A DNA stretch of 64,000 nt from Tetracentron sinense (taxonomy: Eukaryota > Streptophyta > Magnoliopsida > Trochodendrales > Trochodendraceae). The number at the start of each line of letters is the position of its first letter. Positions within the stretch are counted from its first letter, which is position 1. Below are positions 33,991 to 46,659 of the stretch, one piece after another. The notes beneath the pieces are model-generated. The model was not told where the DNA came from, did not search any database, and saw only the letters and a list, made by a program, of their open reading frames with translations. The stretch is taken from the NCBI GenBank assembly GCA_015143295.1, contig CM026557.1, positions 22,849,760 to 22,913,759 of the forward strand, in the 5' to 3' direction. Both the position numbers and the translations under genes were made by a program.

Positions 33991-34193
33991 TGGGTTTACC
34001 TAGGGCTAAGAGACTTGGCAGGGGATTAACTATGGTTAAGAAACTTAACCAGGGTTAGCCAGGGTGGTAAAAATTGGGTGCTTACATTTAGGATCTCTTC
34101 TAATATAATGATATTTTTCCTTATTTATCAATTGATACACATGTTTTATTGATATTACATTCATATTACTGTCATCTTATATCTTGTTATATT

Positions 34194-34382
34194 TATTAGA
34201 GAATAACATTTAGTAGTGTAAGAAGGTGTAATATTAGAATTAGAATTAGATTAGATTAGATTAGGAAGATAGATTTGATTAGAGTTTTGTTTCTATTTTA
34301 AATGTAATCTATTTTTATATTAACCCTACAAGAGCCATTGTAGAAGTCATCCAATCTATTCAATAAATTCCATTGTTCTTCA
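34194..34382 (+). repeat. short 5' LTR of the copia element
   Basis: TATTAGAG... to ...CCATTGTTCTTCA, directly followed by a tRNA-Met primer site. Resembles 61482-61717 and 22690-22885. Starts with TA rather than TG, a single G to A change from the usual TGTTAGAG. Confidence 0.55.
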
Positions 34383-34394
34383 TAGTATCAGAGC
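34383..34394 (+). other. primer binding site (initiator tRNA-Met, one mismatch)
   Basis: TAGTATCAGAGC against the standard TGGTATCAGAGC, immediately after the LTR end. The mismatch is a G to A change. Confidence 0.75.
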
Positions 34395-34559
34395 GGGTGA
34401 TCCATTGTCAATTTTGAATTTTTTTTGTTTGATTCCGCTTTTTCGGCGGGTGGTGTTGCCACCACCACCCACTAGGTGGTGCCGCTACCACCCGTCGGGT
34501 GTGAAACCTTTGATTTTTATTTTTGTTTCAAATAAAACCTTAATACCATCCTTTATACT

Positions 34560-35874
34560 TTTGAAGGGATAAAATCCCCCAAAACAGAGGAAGAATGGAA
34601 TGAGTTCGATGTTAAGCTCATTCAAATCAATGCTAGAGCTATTAGCAATCTATATTGTGCTCTAAGCCCCCAAGAATTTAATCGTGTCTCGGGATGTGAC
34701 TCGACTAAGGAAATTTGGGATAAACTCCAAGTTACCTACGAGGGTACAAACCAAGTAAAAGAAGAGAAAATAGGAATGCTAGTTCATAAGTATGAACTTT
34801 TTAAAATAGAAAAAGATGAATCTATTGGTGATATGTTTACTAGATTTACCAATATCTTGAATGGTCTAAAGGCAATTGGGAAAGTGTATACCAATGCAGA
34901 GAATGTAAAGAAGGTGCTTCAATCTCTACCGAAGCATTGAACTCCAAAGATGACTGCAAATCTAAGAAGCAAAGGACCTCACAAAGTTGGCTATGGACGA
35001 ACTCCTTGGTTCTTTCATGACCTATGAGGTCATCATGAAAGATTAAAAAGAAGAAGAGCCTAAAGCAAAGAAGGGTCTAGCCTTGAAAGCCTCTCAAGTA
35101 GATGAGAGTGATGATGAAAAAAGTGAGGACGATGAAGATGTCGTCCTCATGACTAGAACATTCAAGAGGTTCTTGAGGCATAAGAAGAACTTCAAGAAGA
35201 GACCCTACAAGAAGGAGTTCACCAAGAAATTATCAAAGGATGAACTAAGTAAGAAAAAGTCAGTAATTTGCTTTGAGTGCAAAAAGTCGGGCCATATCAA
35301 GACGGATTGTCCCCAACTTAAGAAAATCAAGAGGTTCAAGAAGAAAGTCATGAAGGCTACATGGGATGACTCTGAGGAAAGTGGCTCGGATGACTCAAGT
35401 GATGAGGAGGTTGACAACCTATGCCTTATGACACTTGAAGACAATGAGGTAAACTCTTCCCTTAACTCTCTTTCTTATGAAGAAATTAGGGAAAATTTTG
35501 ATGATTTTTTTATTAAATTTAGAAAAATAACTTCCAAAAATAAAAGTCTTAAAAAGAAAAATGCATCTCTTTTAAAACAAAATGATTTTTTGTAAAAAGA
35601 AAAGTGTGATTTTCAAAAAGAGAATGAGTCTTTGAAAACTAACATGAAAGAAAATCTTCCCTTACCTCAAGACTCATCTAGTGAATGTGATGAGCTAAAA
35701 GCTAAAGTCAAAGAATTGATTAAAATCATTCTCACATTCACAAATGGCCAAAAGAATCTAGAAAGACTATTAGGCCAACAAAGATTTGTATTTGGTAGAG
35801 CCAGAATAGGCTATAAACCTTTTTTTAAACAAAAGAAATATGAAAATTTCTTTACCAATCATCTAGCTCTTTAA
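34560..35874 (+). pseudogene. copia gag with UBN2 domain and CCHC knuckle
   Basis: The first part reads EEEWNEFDVKLIQINARAI, then IWDKLQVTYEGTNQVKEEKI and MFTRFTNILNGLKAIGK, a clear copia-type capsid (UBN2). A stop falls at SLPKH near 34940. An open stretch from 35083 then gives an acidic segment, a lysine-rich segment and the knuckle CFECKKSGHIKTDC near 35270-35315, followed by another acidic region and a coiled-coil tail with a stop at 35594. Several stops and frame changes show decay. Confidence 0.8.
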
Positions 35875-37314
35875 CTAAACCTCTAGTGAATTTTATACTT
35901 TCAATGGAGAGAAGATGGTTAAGCAGGTTTGGGTTCCAAAGGGAACTTCCACTCCCAAGACTAACCATATCAGACCCAAAATGGTTTGGGTACCAAAGGG
36001 AGTTACATAAAATTTTCTTGTAGGTGTGCCTCAAGACAAGTTCCTTCAAGTCGAAATGGTTCTTGGATAGTGGTTGCTCAAGACACATGACCGGAGACAA
36101 AAAACTATTCATTTCTTTGACTCCTAAGGATGGGGGGCATGTGACCTTCGGGCACGATGTGAAGGGGAAGATCATTGGTATAAGTAATGTTGGTAAGAAC
36201 AATTATACTTTCATTGAAAATGTTTTATTAGTAAATGATTTAAAACATAATTTAATTAGCATTAGCCAATTATGTGATAAATGTTTAAATATTTTCTTTA
36301 ACGCTAATATGTACTTAATTAAAGATAAAAATAATATTAATACATTATTCTTTGCATACCAAAAAGATAATTTATATACAATTGAATTTGATGATATACC
36401 TTCTCAAAACATGATTTTTTTTTTGGCTATGAATGCAACTAGTTGGCTATGGCATGTGAGATTAGGCCATGCTAGTATGAATCTTTTATCTAAATTGTCT
36501 AGATATGAACTAGTTAAAAGATTGCCTAATACAAAGTTTTCTAAAGATAAAATTTATGATGCATGCCAATTAGGTAAACAAATTAAATCATCATTTAAAA
36601 AGAAGCAAAAAATATCAACATCTAGACCTTTAGAACTATTGCATATGGATTTATTTGGACCTAATGCGGTTGCTAGCCTAGGTAGTAAGATATATGCATT
36701 TGTAATTATTGATAATTTCTCTAGATATACTTGGGTGTTATTCTTAGTTCATAATAGTGAAATCCTATGTTATTTGTTAAATTTTGTAAAAGAATTTAAA
36801 ATGAAAAATGTTATTCAATTAATAACATAAGAAGAAATAGGAGTGGAGAATTTAAAAACAAAGAATTTGAATTGTTTTGTAATGAAAATTGTTTTAATCA
36901 TAATTTCTCCACACTAAGAAAACTTAAAAAAAATGGTGTTGTTGAACGTAAAAATAGGTTTTTATAAAAAAATGGGTAGAACAATGCTAAATGAGCATAA
37001 ACTACTTAATTATTTTTGAGTTGAAGCTATTACTATCTCATGTTATGTAATTAATAGGGTTGTAATAAGAAACAAGCTTAATAAAACACCCTATGAATTA
37101 TGGAAATGAAGATCACCTAGCATAGGATACTTTAAAGTGTTTGGATGTATATGTTTTATACTTAATGACAAACATCACCTAAAGAAATTTGAAGCTAAAT
37201 CAAATGAAGGAATCTTCATAGGATATTCAACAAATAGTAAAACTTATAGAGTATTTAACAAGAAAACACTAGTTGTTGAAGAATCCATCCATGTTGTCTT
37301 TGATGAATCTAATA
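35875..37314 (+). pseudogene. copia protease and integrase
   Basis: Open from 36024: protease active site WFLDSGCSRHMTG, the GAG-pre-integrase zinc finger (LWHVRLGHASMNLL...CQLGKQ), and the integrase core start LLHMDLFGP with the first Asp. After a stop at 36828 the frame continues brokenly through KNGVVERKN-type sequence (the Glu region), NYF-stop-VEAI, PYELWK-stop and YFKVFGC to HVVFDESN. The family C LTR then interrupts at 37315. Confidence 0.82.
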
Positions 37315-38537
37315 TGTAAGCACTCAATTTTTACACCCTGTCCAAACCCTAGAACCCTACAATCCTAGGATCTAAACATCGGGCTCAAAGCCCCTTACCC
37401 TTAAAAAATATCCTAAACCTTAGGACAAACCCTAGAATCCTAAAACCCTTACCCTAGGTATACCATGAACCTTAAAACCCTAAAACCAAGATCCTTGGGC
37501 TCAAGGCCCATTACCCTCAGGACACCTAAAACCCTAGTCCAAACCCTAGGTGAACCCTAGCCAAACTCTAGACATACCCAAGGCCTAACCCTAGCCTAAA
37601 ACCTAGGTCTAAGTCCCATGGGCTTAAGGCCCACCTTCCCAATCCAAAAACCTCAAATCCATAAAGCCCAAGCCTTTTGGGGCCCAAACTTGGGCTCACC
37701 ACAACCCTTGAGGTCCACATGGGTGGGGCCCACACCCTCCAATCCGAAAAGAGGCGGGAAAGACCCCAAAATGGGTGCCCTAAATACCTTTCGGCCCAAG
37801 TGTGCCAGGGCGTGACACAAAGAAGAAATAGCCCAGGGTGTCGGTAATCGAATTACCAACACCCCAAAACAAGCTCTCTTTGGGAATGACGGTAATTCGA
37901 TTACCGCCATTCCTGGAAACCTGCAGTTGCGTGTGCAGGCTCCCCATGCAGCCACCTGGGCACATTGGGTCCTCCCTTATTGGTCCCCTTCGATCATTTT
38001 AATGCCGAGAATGCCCCCTAGCCTCTCCCTTTCTCCTCTATAAAGCAGCAACTCCCCCAGTTCAAACTCACGCCTCTCTTCTGCCTTAAACTGCTGCCCA
38101 AGTCCAGCCAGCCCACTTCAGTCCAGTAACAAGTTCCCTATTACCTTCCTAACAGTCCAGTAGCTTCCCCAGGCCACCTTAGGTGATCCCCAAACTCCAC
38201 CAAGCTCCACTAGACCGCCACCAAGCTCCACCAGACCACCACCTCGCACTGCTGCACCTAGCCACCTCCACAACTACTGTGTAAGGGTGATACCCCTACT
38301 GTTTCCTTGTTATTTTGCATATGAGTGTTAGGGACCCTTGGTCCTGATCAGGGGTCCCATTTTTTCATTCCCTTACTATTCTAGCTATAGGATTAGGGAC
38401 AGGGTCCCCTCCCATCTCTTCTATAGGTGTAGAGGGGTACACCCATGAGGTTATGCACGGGTAGGACACCCCATATCACCATGGGACACCTCACTTAGAT
38501 CCCAGGGGTCCCTCAGCCAATGAGGGAACCCCTGAGC

Positions 38538-39418
38538 GATATATGGAATGCTTGGATCCCCTGTGAGTTGGATACAAAGTGATTTTTTATTTATCTAATT
38601 ATTCAATTGAATTTAATGGTCAGTGGTTTTATCGTATAATTTTCCATCTAGATTAAATTATTATTTAATTCTAGATGTGTTTTCATCCAAATCTAAGCAT
38701 AAGGAGGGGTAGGTGGATTTTCCTGAAACCTTAGACCTCTTTTTCATTGCTTTACAGTAACAATGATTTTTGCTCCATTATCATTGAGTGGAAAACTGAT
38801 TTTAAATCTCTCTTTTCTCTAGATTTCGTTTCCTTAATTCTTGTTGCACAATAGTCAATCCCTGTGGATTCGACCCTGTGCTCACCAGATACATCAACTG
38901 TGTCACTTGTGCACTTGCAAGTATATTATTTTTACTCTTGATTTTATGTCCATTAATTTGGATAAAGCAAAAACTTGTTACAACTTAATTTAATCCAAAT
39001 TAATGGACATAAAATCAAGAGTAAAAATAATATACTTGCAAGTGCACAAGTGACACAGTTGATGTATCTGGTGAGCACAGGGTCGAATCCACAGGGATTG
39101 ACTATTGTGCAACAAGAATTAAGGAAACGAAATCTAGAGAAAAAAGAGATTTAAAATCAGTTTTCCACTCAATGAGAATGGAGCAAAAATCACTGTTACT
39201 GTAAAGCAATGAAAAAGAGGTCTAAGGTTTCAGGAAAATCCATCTACCCCTCCTTATGCTTAGATTTGGATGAAAACACATCTAGAATTAAATAATAATT
39301 TAATCTAGATGGAAAATTATACGATAAAACCACTGACCATTAAATTCAATTGAATAATTAGAGAAATAAAAAATCACTTTGTATCCAACTCACAGGGGAT
39401 CCAAGCATTCCATATATC
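38538..39418. repeat. near-perfect inverted repeat, 426-bp arms, 29-bp spacer
   Basis: The left arm (38538-38963) and right arm (38993-39418) pair base for base around centre 38978 with no net insertion or deletion. I see about four mismatches (near 38592, 38762, 38781 and 38815), roughly 99% identity. Examples: GATATATGGAATGCTTGG opposite CCAAGCATTCCATATATC, and ATTAATTTGGAT opposite ATCCAAATTAAT next to the spacer. Would fold into a long hairpin if transcribed. Confidence 0.92.
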
Positions 39419-40692
39419 ATTCGATCATATGAAATCAAAGAACATATAGAGATGAACAATTAACCAAACTAAGAAAATTATTCAATTAAAATAAATAATC
39501 AAACCATCCACATCGTCCGCATAAATTGGAAAAAGGTTTCAAATCCCTAACCTTAGAAGGGTGTTTAGCCAACCATGTTTGGAGTTGTCATCCTCCTTAA
39601 TGGTTTTTCCAAACACTACAATAAAATAACTCCAAAAACAACTAAAAGAAGAAGAGAGAAAAGAGAATGAGAAAAGATCAGAGAGAGCCCCAAAAGTCTC
39701 TCACTTTAGGTTTATATAGACTAAAGGGAAGAAGAGAAGGGAAAAAAAGCAAAAGAGAAACTTCTAATTCCAAAATTTCAACCAAAAATTGCACTTCCCT
39801 TCACTTGATGACGTAGTTTGGCCTCTTAAACGTCCGAATTAGGAGATCTTTGTGAAATACAATTTTGTTCTCCTTTAAGTTTTCTTTCCAAAACATCAAA
39901 CCTTGTCTTAATCTGAATTTTGAGTCAAAAGTTATGTCCAAATTAGTAAGTACTATCTAGATTAGGCGGGAATCCGGGAAATCCTCCTTCTTTGTTTGAG
40001 ATTGGTTGCTAAATAATAGCACTCCTCTAGCTATCCACGAAATTTCTTGCCTTTCTTGTAGATTTAGTTGACCTCCATTAAGCTCCTTACTTGAATTCCA
40101 AAATCCACCCAAAATAGAGAGTTCTTGTGACCAAAATAGACTTTCTCATTTTTTTTCTGAAATAGAAACATCAATATAGCACACTTCTTCTTTCTAATTC
40201 AAGAGAGTTCCACCATTTTTATGCCAAAATCATATGAATCTATATCTTCCTAAGATTCTCCAGCCATGTTGTAGAATCTTTCTATACTTGGTCTTGGGCT
40301 TTGCTCTTGGGCTTTGACTCTTTGACTTGAGACTTGGCTTCTTGGGCTTTTGGCTTGGGCTTTGCACTTTGGGCTCTAACTCCTTTAGATCTTTGAGTTG
40401 AACATGGGCTATTTGAAACTTTGAACTTCTTGAATCCCGAGAGTAATCTGGGGTTAGGATTCCTACAAAAAATAAATACATGTAATAAGTCTCTCTTAAA
40501 AATATTTTGCATGCGACCTTCTAAGACATGTATGAATACATGCAAATGTATCATGAAAATTAAGAGAAAGAGGACAACACAATGGTAAGAAGAGAATACA
40601 CCACTTTACGTGTAAAAATGAAGATATAAACCAAAGAAGTATGATAATGCTTATTTAAATGAGGATAATTAAGCAAAATTAAGCACTTATCA
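38538..40692 (-). mobile_element. nested LTR-type insertion with inverted duplication at its end
   Basis: Read on the minus strand from 40692 the insert starts TGATAAGTGCTTAATTTTGC, a common start for plant gypsy LTRs, and runs to an end-like region GGATTCGACCCTGTGCTCACC...TTGTGCACTTGCAAG near 39040-39090. There the sequence turns back on itself (see inverted repeat). Right flank is GCTCTCGCTC; no matching duplication is found at the left, consistent with rearrangement at that end. A lysine- and proline-rich open frame at 40230-40554 lies inside the LTR and is not taken as a gene. Confidence 0.6.
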
Positions 40693-42245
40693 GCTCTCGC
40701 TCTTGTACCACACAATGGAGGTGGTTGTCGTTTTTGAGAAAACAGTACAATGTCGGCAATCTCAGTGCTGACACTATTGACCCTGACTGCAAATCCCCAT
40801 TTAACCCTGGTTAGAGTTAACCCTGGTCAGTTCCAGGGCCAGGTTTAGGTACCTCAAACCCTTGGCTAACTCTATACAAAAAACCAGACCCTAACTCAAC
40901 CCTTAACTAGGGTTAGTTAGCTTGTAAACTAGAGTTATCTTTCTGTTGGCATTCTCTTCACCGACATTTTCAGGCCTGTTTTGCATTGACTTTGGGCCAC
41001 ATGCCTCATCCTTTTGGGCTCACTCCAGGACCATATGGAAGCCCTGATTTTCCTCTACCTCCCTGCAAAATTTCAGGGCTTAATTCCATGGTTAACTAGG
41101 GTTATCATAACCCTAAACTTGGGTTAAAACACTATTCAGAATGTCGGTACTCTGAGTGCCGACATAATAAACTGTTCTTTTGTCAACTTTGGGCCCCTGT
41201 GGGGCCCACACCTAATCTAATCTGGGACTGAGACCAAGTCCAGTGGATCCATGGCACTTCAGGCTATCCATACATGTGTTTATTTTTCCCAGGGGTGATC
41301 GTTAACCCTAGTTACAACCCCACAAACTTAGGTTAAAACTTTTCTGAAATGGAGGTAATCCGATTACCTCCATTCTGTAAAATTTGTATCCTACGCTTTG
41401 TGTAGGGCCCAAACTGGTAGGAGGCCACTCTAGGCCCTGCCATACCCTTTGGGCCCATTTTTGACTGACCATGACCCTTAACTATGGTTAAACGACCTCC
41501 GATTAACTTTTAACCATGTTTAAGCACCACTTAACTTCACAAAAATTTAGAAAAATCCTTAAAAATCCAGAAACATATAAAAGACCAAAAAATATAATTT
41601 TTGACCTTTTAAACCATGGTTAACACTCTTGACCATGGTTAACTCCATTTTAACTCCAGTTAGCAATACTAACCCTGAGTTAACACACACCCTTGCCTCC
41701 GGGCTTCAACCTTGGCCTACTGGGCCTCACCCTAGTCTACTAGACTACCTCTTGGCCTACCGGGCCCAACACTTTGCACATTGACCAGCCCCGGTTAAGC
41801 AAAACCCTAATCTACCGGATTAGGCCCATTAGCCACCTTTTGGTGCACATACACACAGCCCCTCGCCTTAGCACGGGCTCAAGTGCTAGAACTATGCTCA
41901 GTTTTATCTCACCCCAACGTGAGTACATAGGCAACCCAACCTGGGTTCGACCCTAGTTAGCTTTTCTTTCTTCCGGTTAGTATTAATTTAAACACTTAGG
42001 CATTTGCTTAACTTTGACTTTAATTTTGGCTTAAACCTAGTAAGTATGGAACCACTATGTGTGGAAGTGTCGGGTTGTCTAACCCCTTCCCCGAACTTAA
42101 CCGAACCTCTTACCTCGATCTTTGATCGTAGACCAAGTCCTTATCCAACATTTCCCGGGGACTTATCCCTTCTAAATTAATAAGTGGCGACTCTTAACAA
42201 TCCTGTGAGATTTTCGAGGGAGCGAAATCCCGTGCTCACATAATC

Positions 42246-42690
42246 ATTTTGATAAAATTAAAAATGATAAAGATGAGATAGTTGATAAAGTAGATAAAAT
42301 ATTTAAAAATATCTCGAACTTGGAAATTAATAAGGAAAAAAATGAAGAGCAATATGATAAACCCTTAGAAGTTGAAAATGATGATGAAAATGAGGATGAA
42401 AATGAATATAAACTTCCTAAGGTATAAAAAAACTATAAAAGATCACCTTAAAGAACTCATTCTTGGTAATATGGAACAATGTGTAAGAACAAGAAGAAAT
42501 ATTTGTAATAACTTTTTTTTCTTTTCACAAATTGAACCTAAAAATGCAATTGAAGCAATAAAAGATGAATCATGGGCAATTGCTATACAAGAAAAGCTAA
42601 ATTAATTTGAAAGAAATCAAGTATGAAATTTAGTGCATAGACTAAATGATAAATCAACTATTGGTACTAAATGGGTGTTTAGAAATAAGT
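42246..42690 (+). pseudogene. copia pol continuation (integrase tail to RT start)
   Basis: Resumes the copia frame after the inserted LTR: acidic, lysine-rich linker (KNDKDEIVDKVDKIF, NEDENEYKLP), then the conserved opening of copia RT, SQIEPKNAIEAIKDESWAIA-QEKLN, a stop, and VWNLVH...GTKWVFRNK. Ends abruptly near 42690, where unrelated sequence begins. Confidence 0.75.
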
Positions 42691-42835
42691 GAAATTATCC
42701 GGATTGATGATATAGATCCGGGTAACACTCGAGCACAAGCCTCTCTACCCAACACATGCAAACATGTTTCACTAAGGAGGTGATAGCGTGCAAGCACACA
42801 GTCCGGTGGTACGTGCACACCTCCCCTGCTCACCA

Positions 42836-42950
42836 TGTGTCCTCTTCGACAACCATTAACTGTGGTTAAAATTCACTCACCCCTAAGGTTAAATAATCTA
42901 ACATTGGTTTTAAGAAAAAAAATAGTTTGAAAAATTAGCATTGTTATGAT
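42836..42950. mobile_element. half copy of the 16660-family MITE
   Basis: CACCATGTGTCC, CCATTAACTGTGGTTAAAATT, CACTCACCCCTAAGGTT and AATCTAACATTGGTTTT match one arm of the MITEs at 16660 and 25289. The second arm is absent. Confidence 0.6.
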
Positions 42951-42976
42951 TCATTCAGTCTTGTGGTTAAAAATTT

Positions 42977-43950
42977 TGTAGTGTCTCTATGACCTAGAGG
43001 GGGGGGGGGGGGGGTGAATAGGTCTACTTAAAGATTTCTAACAAATTTTAATTTTGCAATTTAATCAATTAGAAATAAACACACACTCACAATCTAACAC
43101 ACAAAGATTTTATGTGGAAACCCTTTGGGGGAAAAACCACATGACCTCGTCTAGTCAAACAATCCAATAAAAGAAAGATATAAAGTACAGGACTGAAACC
43201 TTACCCAACATGGACATAACACTATGTTCCTTGGTACAAGTCTTCATCGTGTAGTCCACAAACCAACCGGTTCGTTCTTTGCCACAGCAGCTCCGGTTCT
43301 ACACCGGCCAAATCTTCTTGAAGCTACTTCAATCCACGATCTTCGAAGATCGATCTCCTTCTGCGAAGGCTCCGGATCACACACGGGCCGAACACACTTC
43401 TCGTGTGTTAAGGGTTGATGAATCAATTTAATCTAGCAAGTCTCTAGAGGGATCTTAAAAACATAAAGATCACATAATGCAAGATCTAAGAATGAAAAAT
43501 ATAATCTTGCATTCTCTAGAGAGGTTGTCAGAGGAGGGATCAACAATGATCAATGAAGAACAATGAAAACCCTAGGGAAGAGTTCTCTAGATGCCTAGGG
43601 TCTAATCCCTTAAATCATTCTAGATGAATGAGTGGAGTCTTGTAGTCACTCTCATCCCTATTGTTTACATTGTGATGGACTTGAACGAATGCATTAGGGA
43701 CCAGTTATGAAGTTAGTGGTGGATTCGAATGCCCTAGATCTTCTCTCACTGATATATCATCAAAAACTCTTAATTTAATTAGTTAAAATAGAATTTGTTA
43801 GTTTCATTTCCACTCTTAGGTTAAAAATCAATCAATAAAATCAACTTGTTACTCCTTGAGTCACAATCAATCTTGAGAAAAAAGCAATCAAACCAGCGTA
43901 GTCCTCTATGGTTTGACACCCCATACTAGTCACTATTCTACGGAATTGTA
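42977..43950 (+). repeat. probable LTR fragment of another copia family
   Basis: Starts TGTAGTGTCTCTATGACCTA, then a run of 16 G (42999-43014) and GGTGAATAGGTC. Further on come TGTGGAAACCCTTTGGGGGAAA and, at the far end, CCTCTATGGTTTGACACCCC. These resemble a common plant copia LTR start and end (from memory). It abuts the 5' end of the peroxidase pseudogene, whose first codons are missing. Limits approximate. Confidence 0.42.
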
Positions 43951-45303
<1,353 letters not shown>

Positions 45304-45355
45304 GAACTATATTTGTATGTGATTATCTAATATACCAGAGCTTTTAATAAGGTTA

Positions 45356-46630
45356 TGTTGATGATGGTTATTGGAAAGTTTGACTTATGGGGATTGAATT
45401 TAAGAACGTTGTTCATAATTCAATAAAATAATGACACGTGACTCAATGGACATTCTGACATATTACATACTGAAAATCCTCCTTTGAGATTTGGTTAACA
45501 GAACTTCGTGAAAAACAGATAGATAAAATTATCAAAATAGACATGTTTATTTGACAATGATGATTTTGGTCATTAATGATCATTTATTTTCAGGCTCTTA
45601 TGTTCTTCGTTCATATAAAGGATTCTGCTCCTTGATGACATTTTGACCCCTATGTCACTGATGATGATTGTAACCGTTGCGCTTTTAATGCTCTTGATGC
45701 TGATTCAGGCTTTAATACATTTGGTGCTGATTTAGGCTTTAAAGCCTTTGGATATTGATTCAGGCCTTAACGCCTTTGGATGCTGATTCAGGCTTCAACG
45801 CTTTTAGATGCTCAATATGGCTTCAGTGCCTCCTTCTGGCTTTCAACGCCTTTCTGATGATGATGGGCATGGTATGGATTAGTACCCCCTGTGTACCTTT
45901 CTGATGACCTATACCAGAAAGAAAATTTATTTTGTCAGGGGTGAACGGTATGGATTAGTACCTCCCCGTGGGAATGAGTGTGGCTGTTTCCCCTCATTAC
46001 CTATTCCAGTGAAGTATGGATTACTTTCTGGGTTGACAATCAGGGAGAAAGCATTGGGGATGGATTTTTCCTCAGTTTCTCTTAAGGCCTGATGGGATGG
46101 GTGTCTTCATCCAACACCTCTGCTTTTCCTATTGGACTTGAGATGATTATTATTATTATTATGATTATTGCTTAGAGGATTGTTGCTGTCTGAACACTTA
46201 TATATTACCTCAAAAGGACAGTACACTATGAAATCGTATGACCCGCTTTCACGATGTAGTTATCAACCGCTTTGGGGAGGATGATGAGTTGTGGTTTGGA
46301 GGGCTTAGATAGAATTTGTTAAAAGATGGATATTATGGATACCGCTTTTAACCTTTGAAGAATATATCCAAAAGCTTTGGTCATAAAAGCTTAAAGTTGA
46401 TATGGTGAAAAATGCCTTTATCTTGATAAAATCCCATATTTTCTCTCTAAAGTCGGTTACAAAAATGGTTATGACAGCTGTACAAGTTAGTTATAATTTC
46501 TGTTAATCACCTATAAATAGAGGTGACCCCCTCTTGTTTAAGAGAGATTTTTCCCCATTTCTAACAAGATTTTCTAGAGAAATCAGATTTTCAACCAAAA
46601 TTCACAGAGAGAGAAAGTAAAGGATTTTTC
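45356..46630 (+). repeat. 5' LTR of the Tat element, 3' end deleted
   Basis: Starts TGTTGATGATGGTTATTGG and matches 57288-57889 plus 60327-60980 nearly base for base. The match stops after AGGATTTTTC at 46630; the 3' LTR has 213 further bases to its end. The end of this LTR, the primer site and the leader are therefore deleted, and gag follows at once. TATA box CCTATAAATAGAGG at 46510. Confidence 0.92.
45700..45850. repeat. ~33-bp tandem repeat in the Tat LTR
   Basis: Four to five copies of GGCTTTAA-GCCTTTGGAT-CTGATTCA-type unit. The same array lies in the 3' LTR at 57620-57760, so it predates insertion. Confidence 0.8.
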
Positions 46631-46659
46631 TTGCCTAGTTTCAAGCAACCCAAGTACAG

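Larger units (their letters stand above)
31194..34086 (-). mobile_element. family C solo LTR copy 2 (2893 bp), TSD TTTAG
   Basis: Flanked by perfect TTTAG repeats (31189-31193, 34087-34091). Read on the minus strand it begins TGTAAGCACCCAATTTTTAC and ends GAAATCCTTGTTCACA, i.e. TG...CA. A TATAAATGACAGTGC near 33370 (minus) is the likely promoter, matching TATAAAGCAG in copy 3, and sets the orientation. Landmarks: GGGGAAGGTGTTAGGCACCC near 31360, GAGTCGCCACTTATTTATT near 31270, two or three GGTGTCGGTAAT/ATTACCGACACC hairpins near 33530-33595, and a telomere-like CCTAGGG-rich tail. No internal domain. Open frames at 32347, 33132 and 33352 are not genes. Confidence 0.88.
37315..42240 (+). mobile_element. 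family C solo LTR copy 3 with a nested fold-back insertion, TSD TAAT(A/C)
   Basis: Begins TGTAAGCACTCAATTTTTAC and ends GAAATCCCGTGCTCACA. Flanks are TAATA (37310-37314) and TAATC (42241-42245), one mismatch. Subtracting the nested insertion (about 38538-40692) leaves some 2770 bp, close to the 2893 bp of copy 2, so this is another solo LTR in opposite orientation. TATA box CTCTATAAAGCAGC near 38036. Shares GGTAATCGAATTACC hairpins near 37842 and 37890, GTGGCGACTCTTAA near 42184 and multiple TTAACCATGGTTAA words. It splits the copia pol frame. Confidence 0.82.
34194..42690 (+). mobile_element. Ty1/copia retrotransposon, 3' truncated and split by a family C LTR
   Basis: LTR, primer site, gag with UBN2-type capsid and zinc knuckle, protease, GAG-pre-integrase zinc finger, integrase and the start of reverse transcriptase, in the copia order (integrase before RT). 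Interrupted from 37315 to 42240 by an inserted LTR. After 42246 the pol frame resumes and ends near 42690, shortly after the KWVFRNK motif that opens the RT domain; RT core, RNase H and 3' LTR are missing. Many in-frame stops; nonfunctional. Confidence 0.85.

Noticed and set aside
40230-40554. Lysine/proline/serine-rich open frames on the minus strand as a possible protein
   Set aside because: They lie within a nested LTR, have no start context or relatives I recognise, and reflect repeated GGGCTTTGGCTT words.
43224-43426. Frames on both strands in the LTR fragment near 43.3 kb
   Set aside because: Short, overlapping on opposite strands and located in LTR-like sequence.
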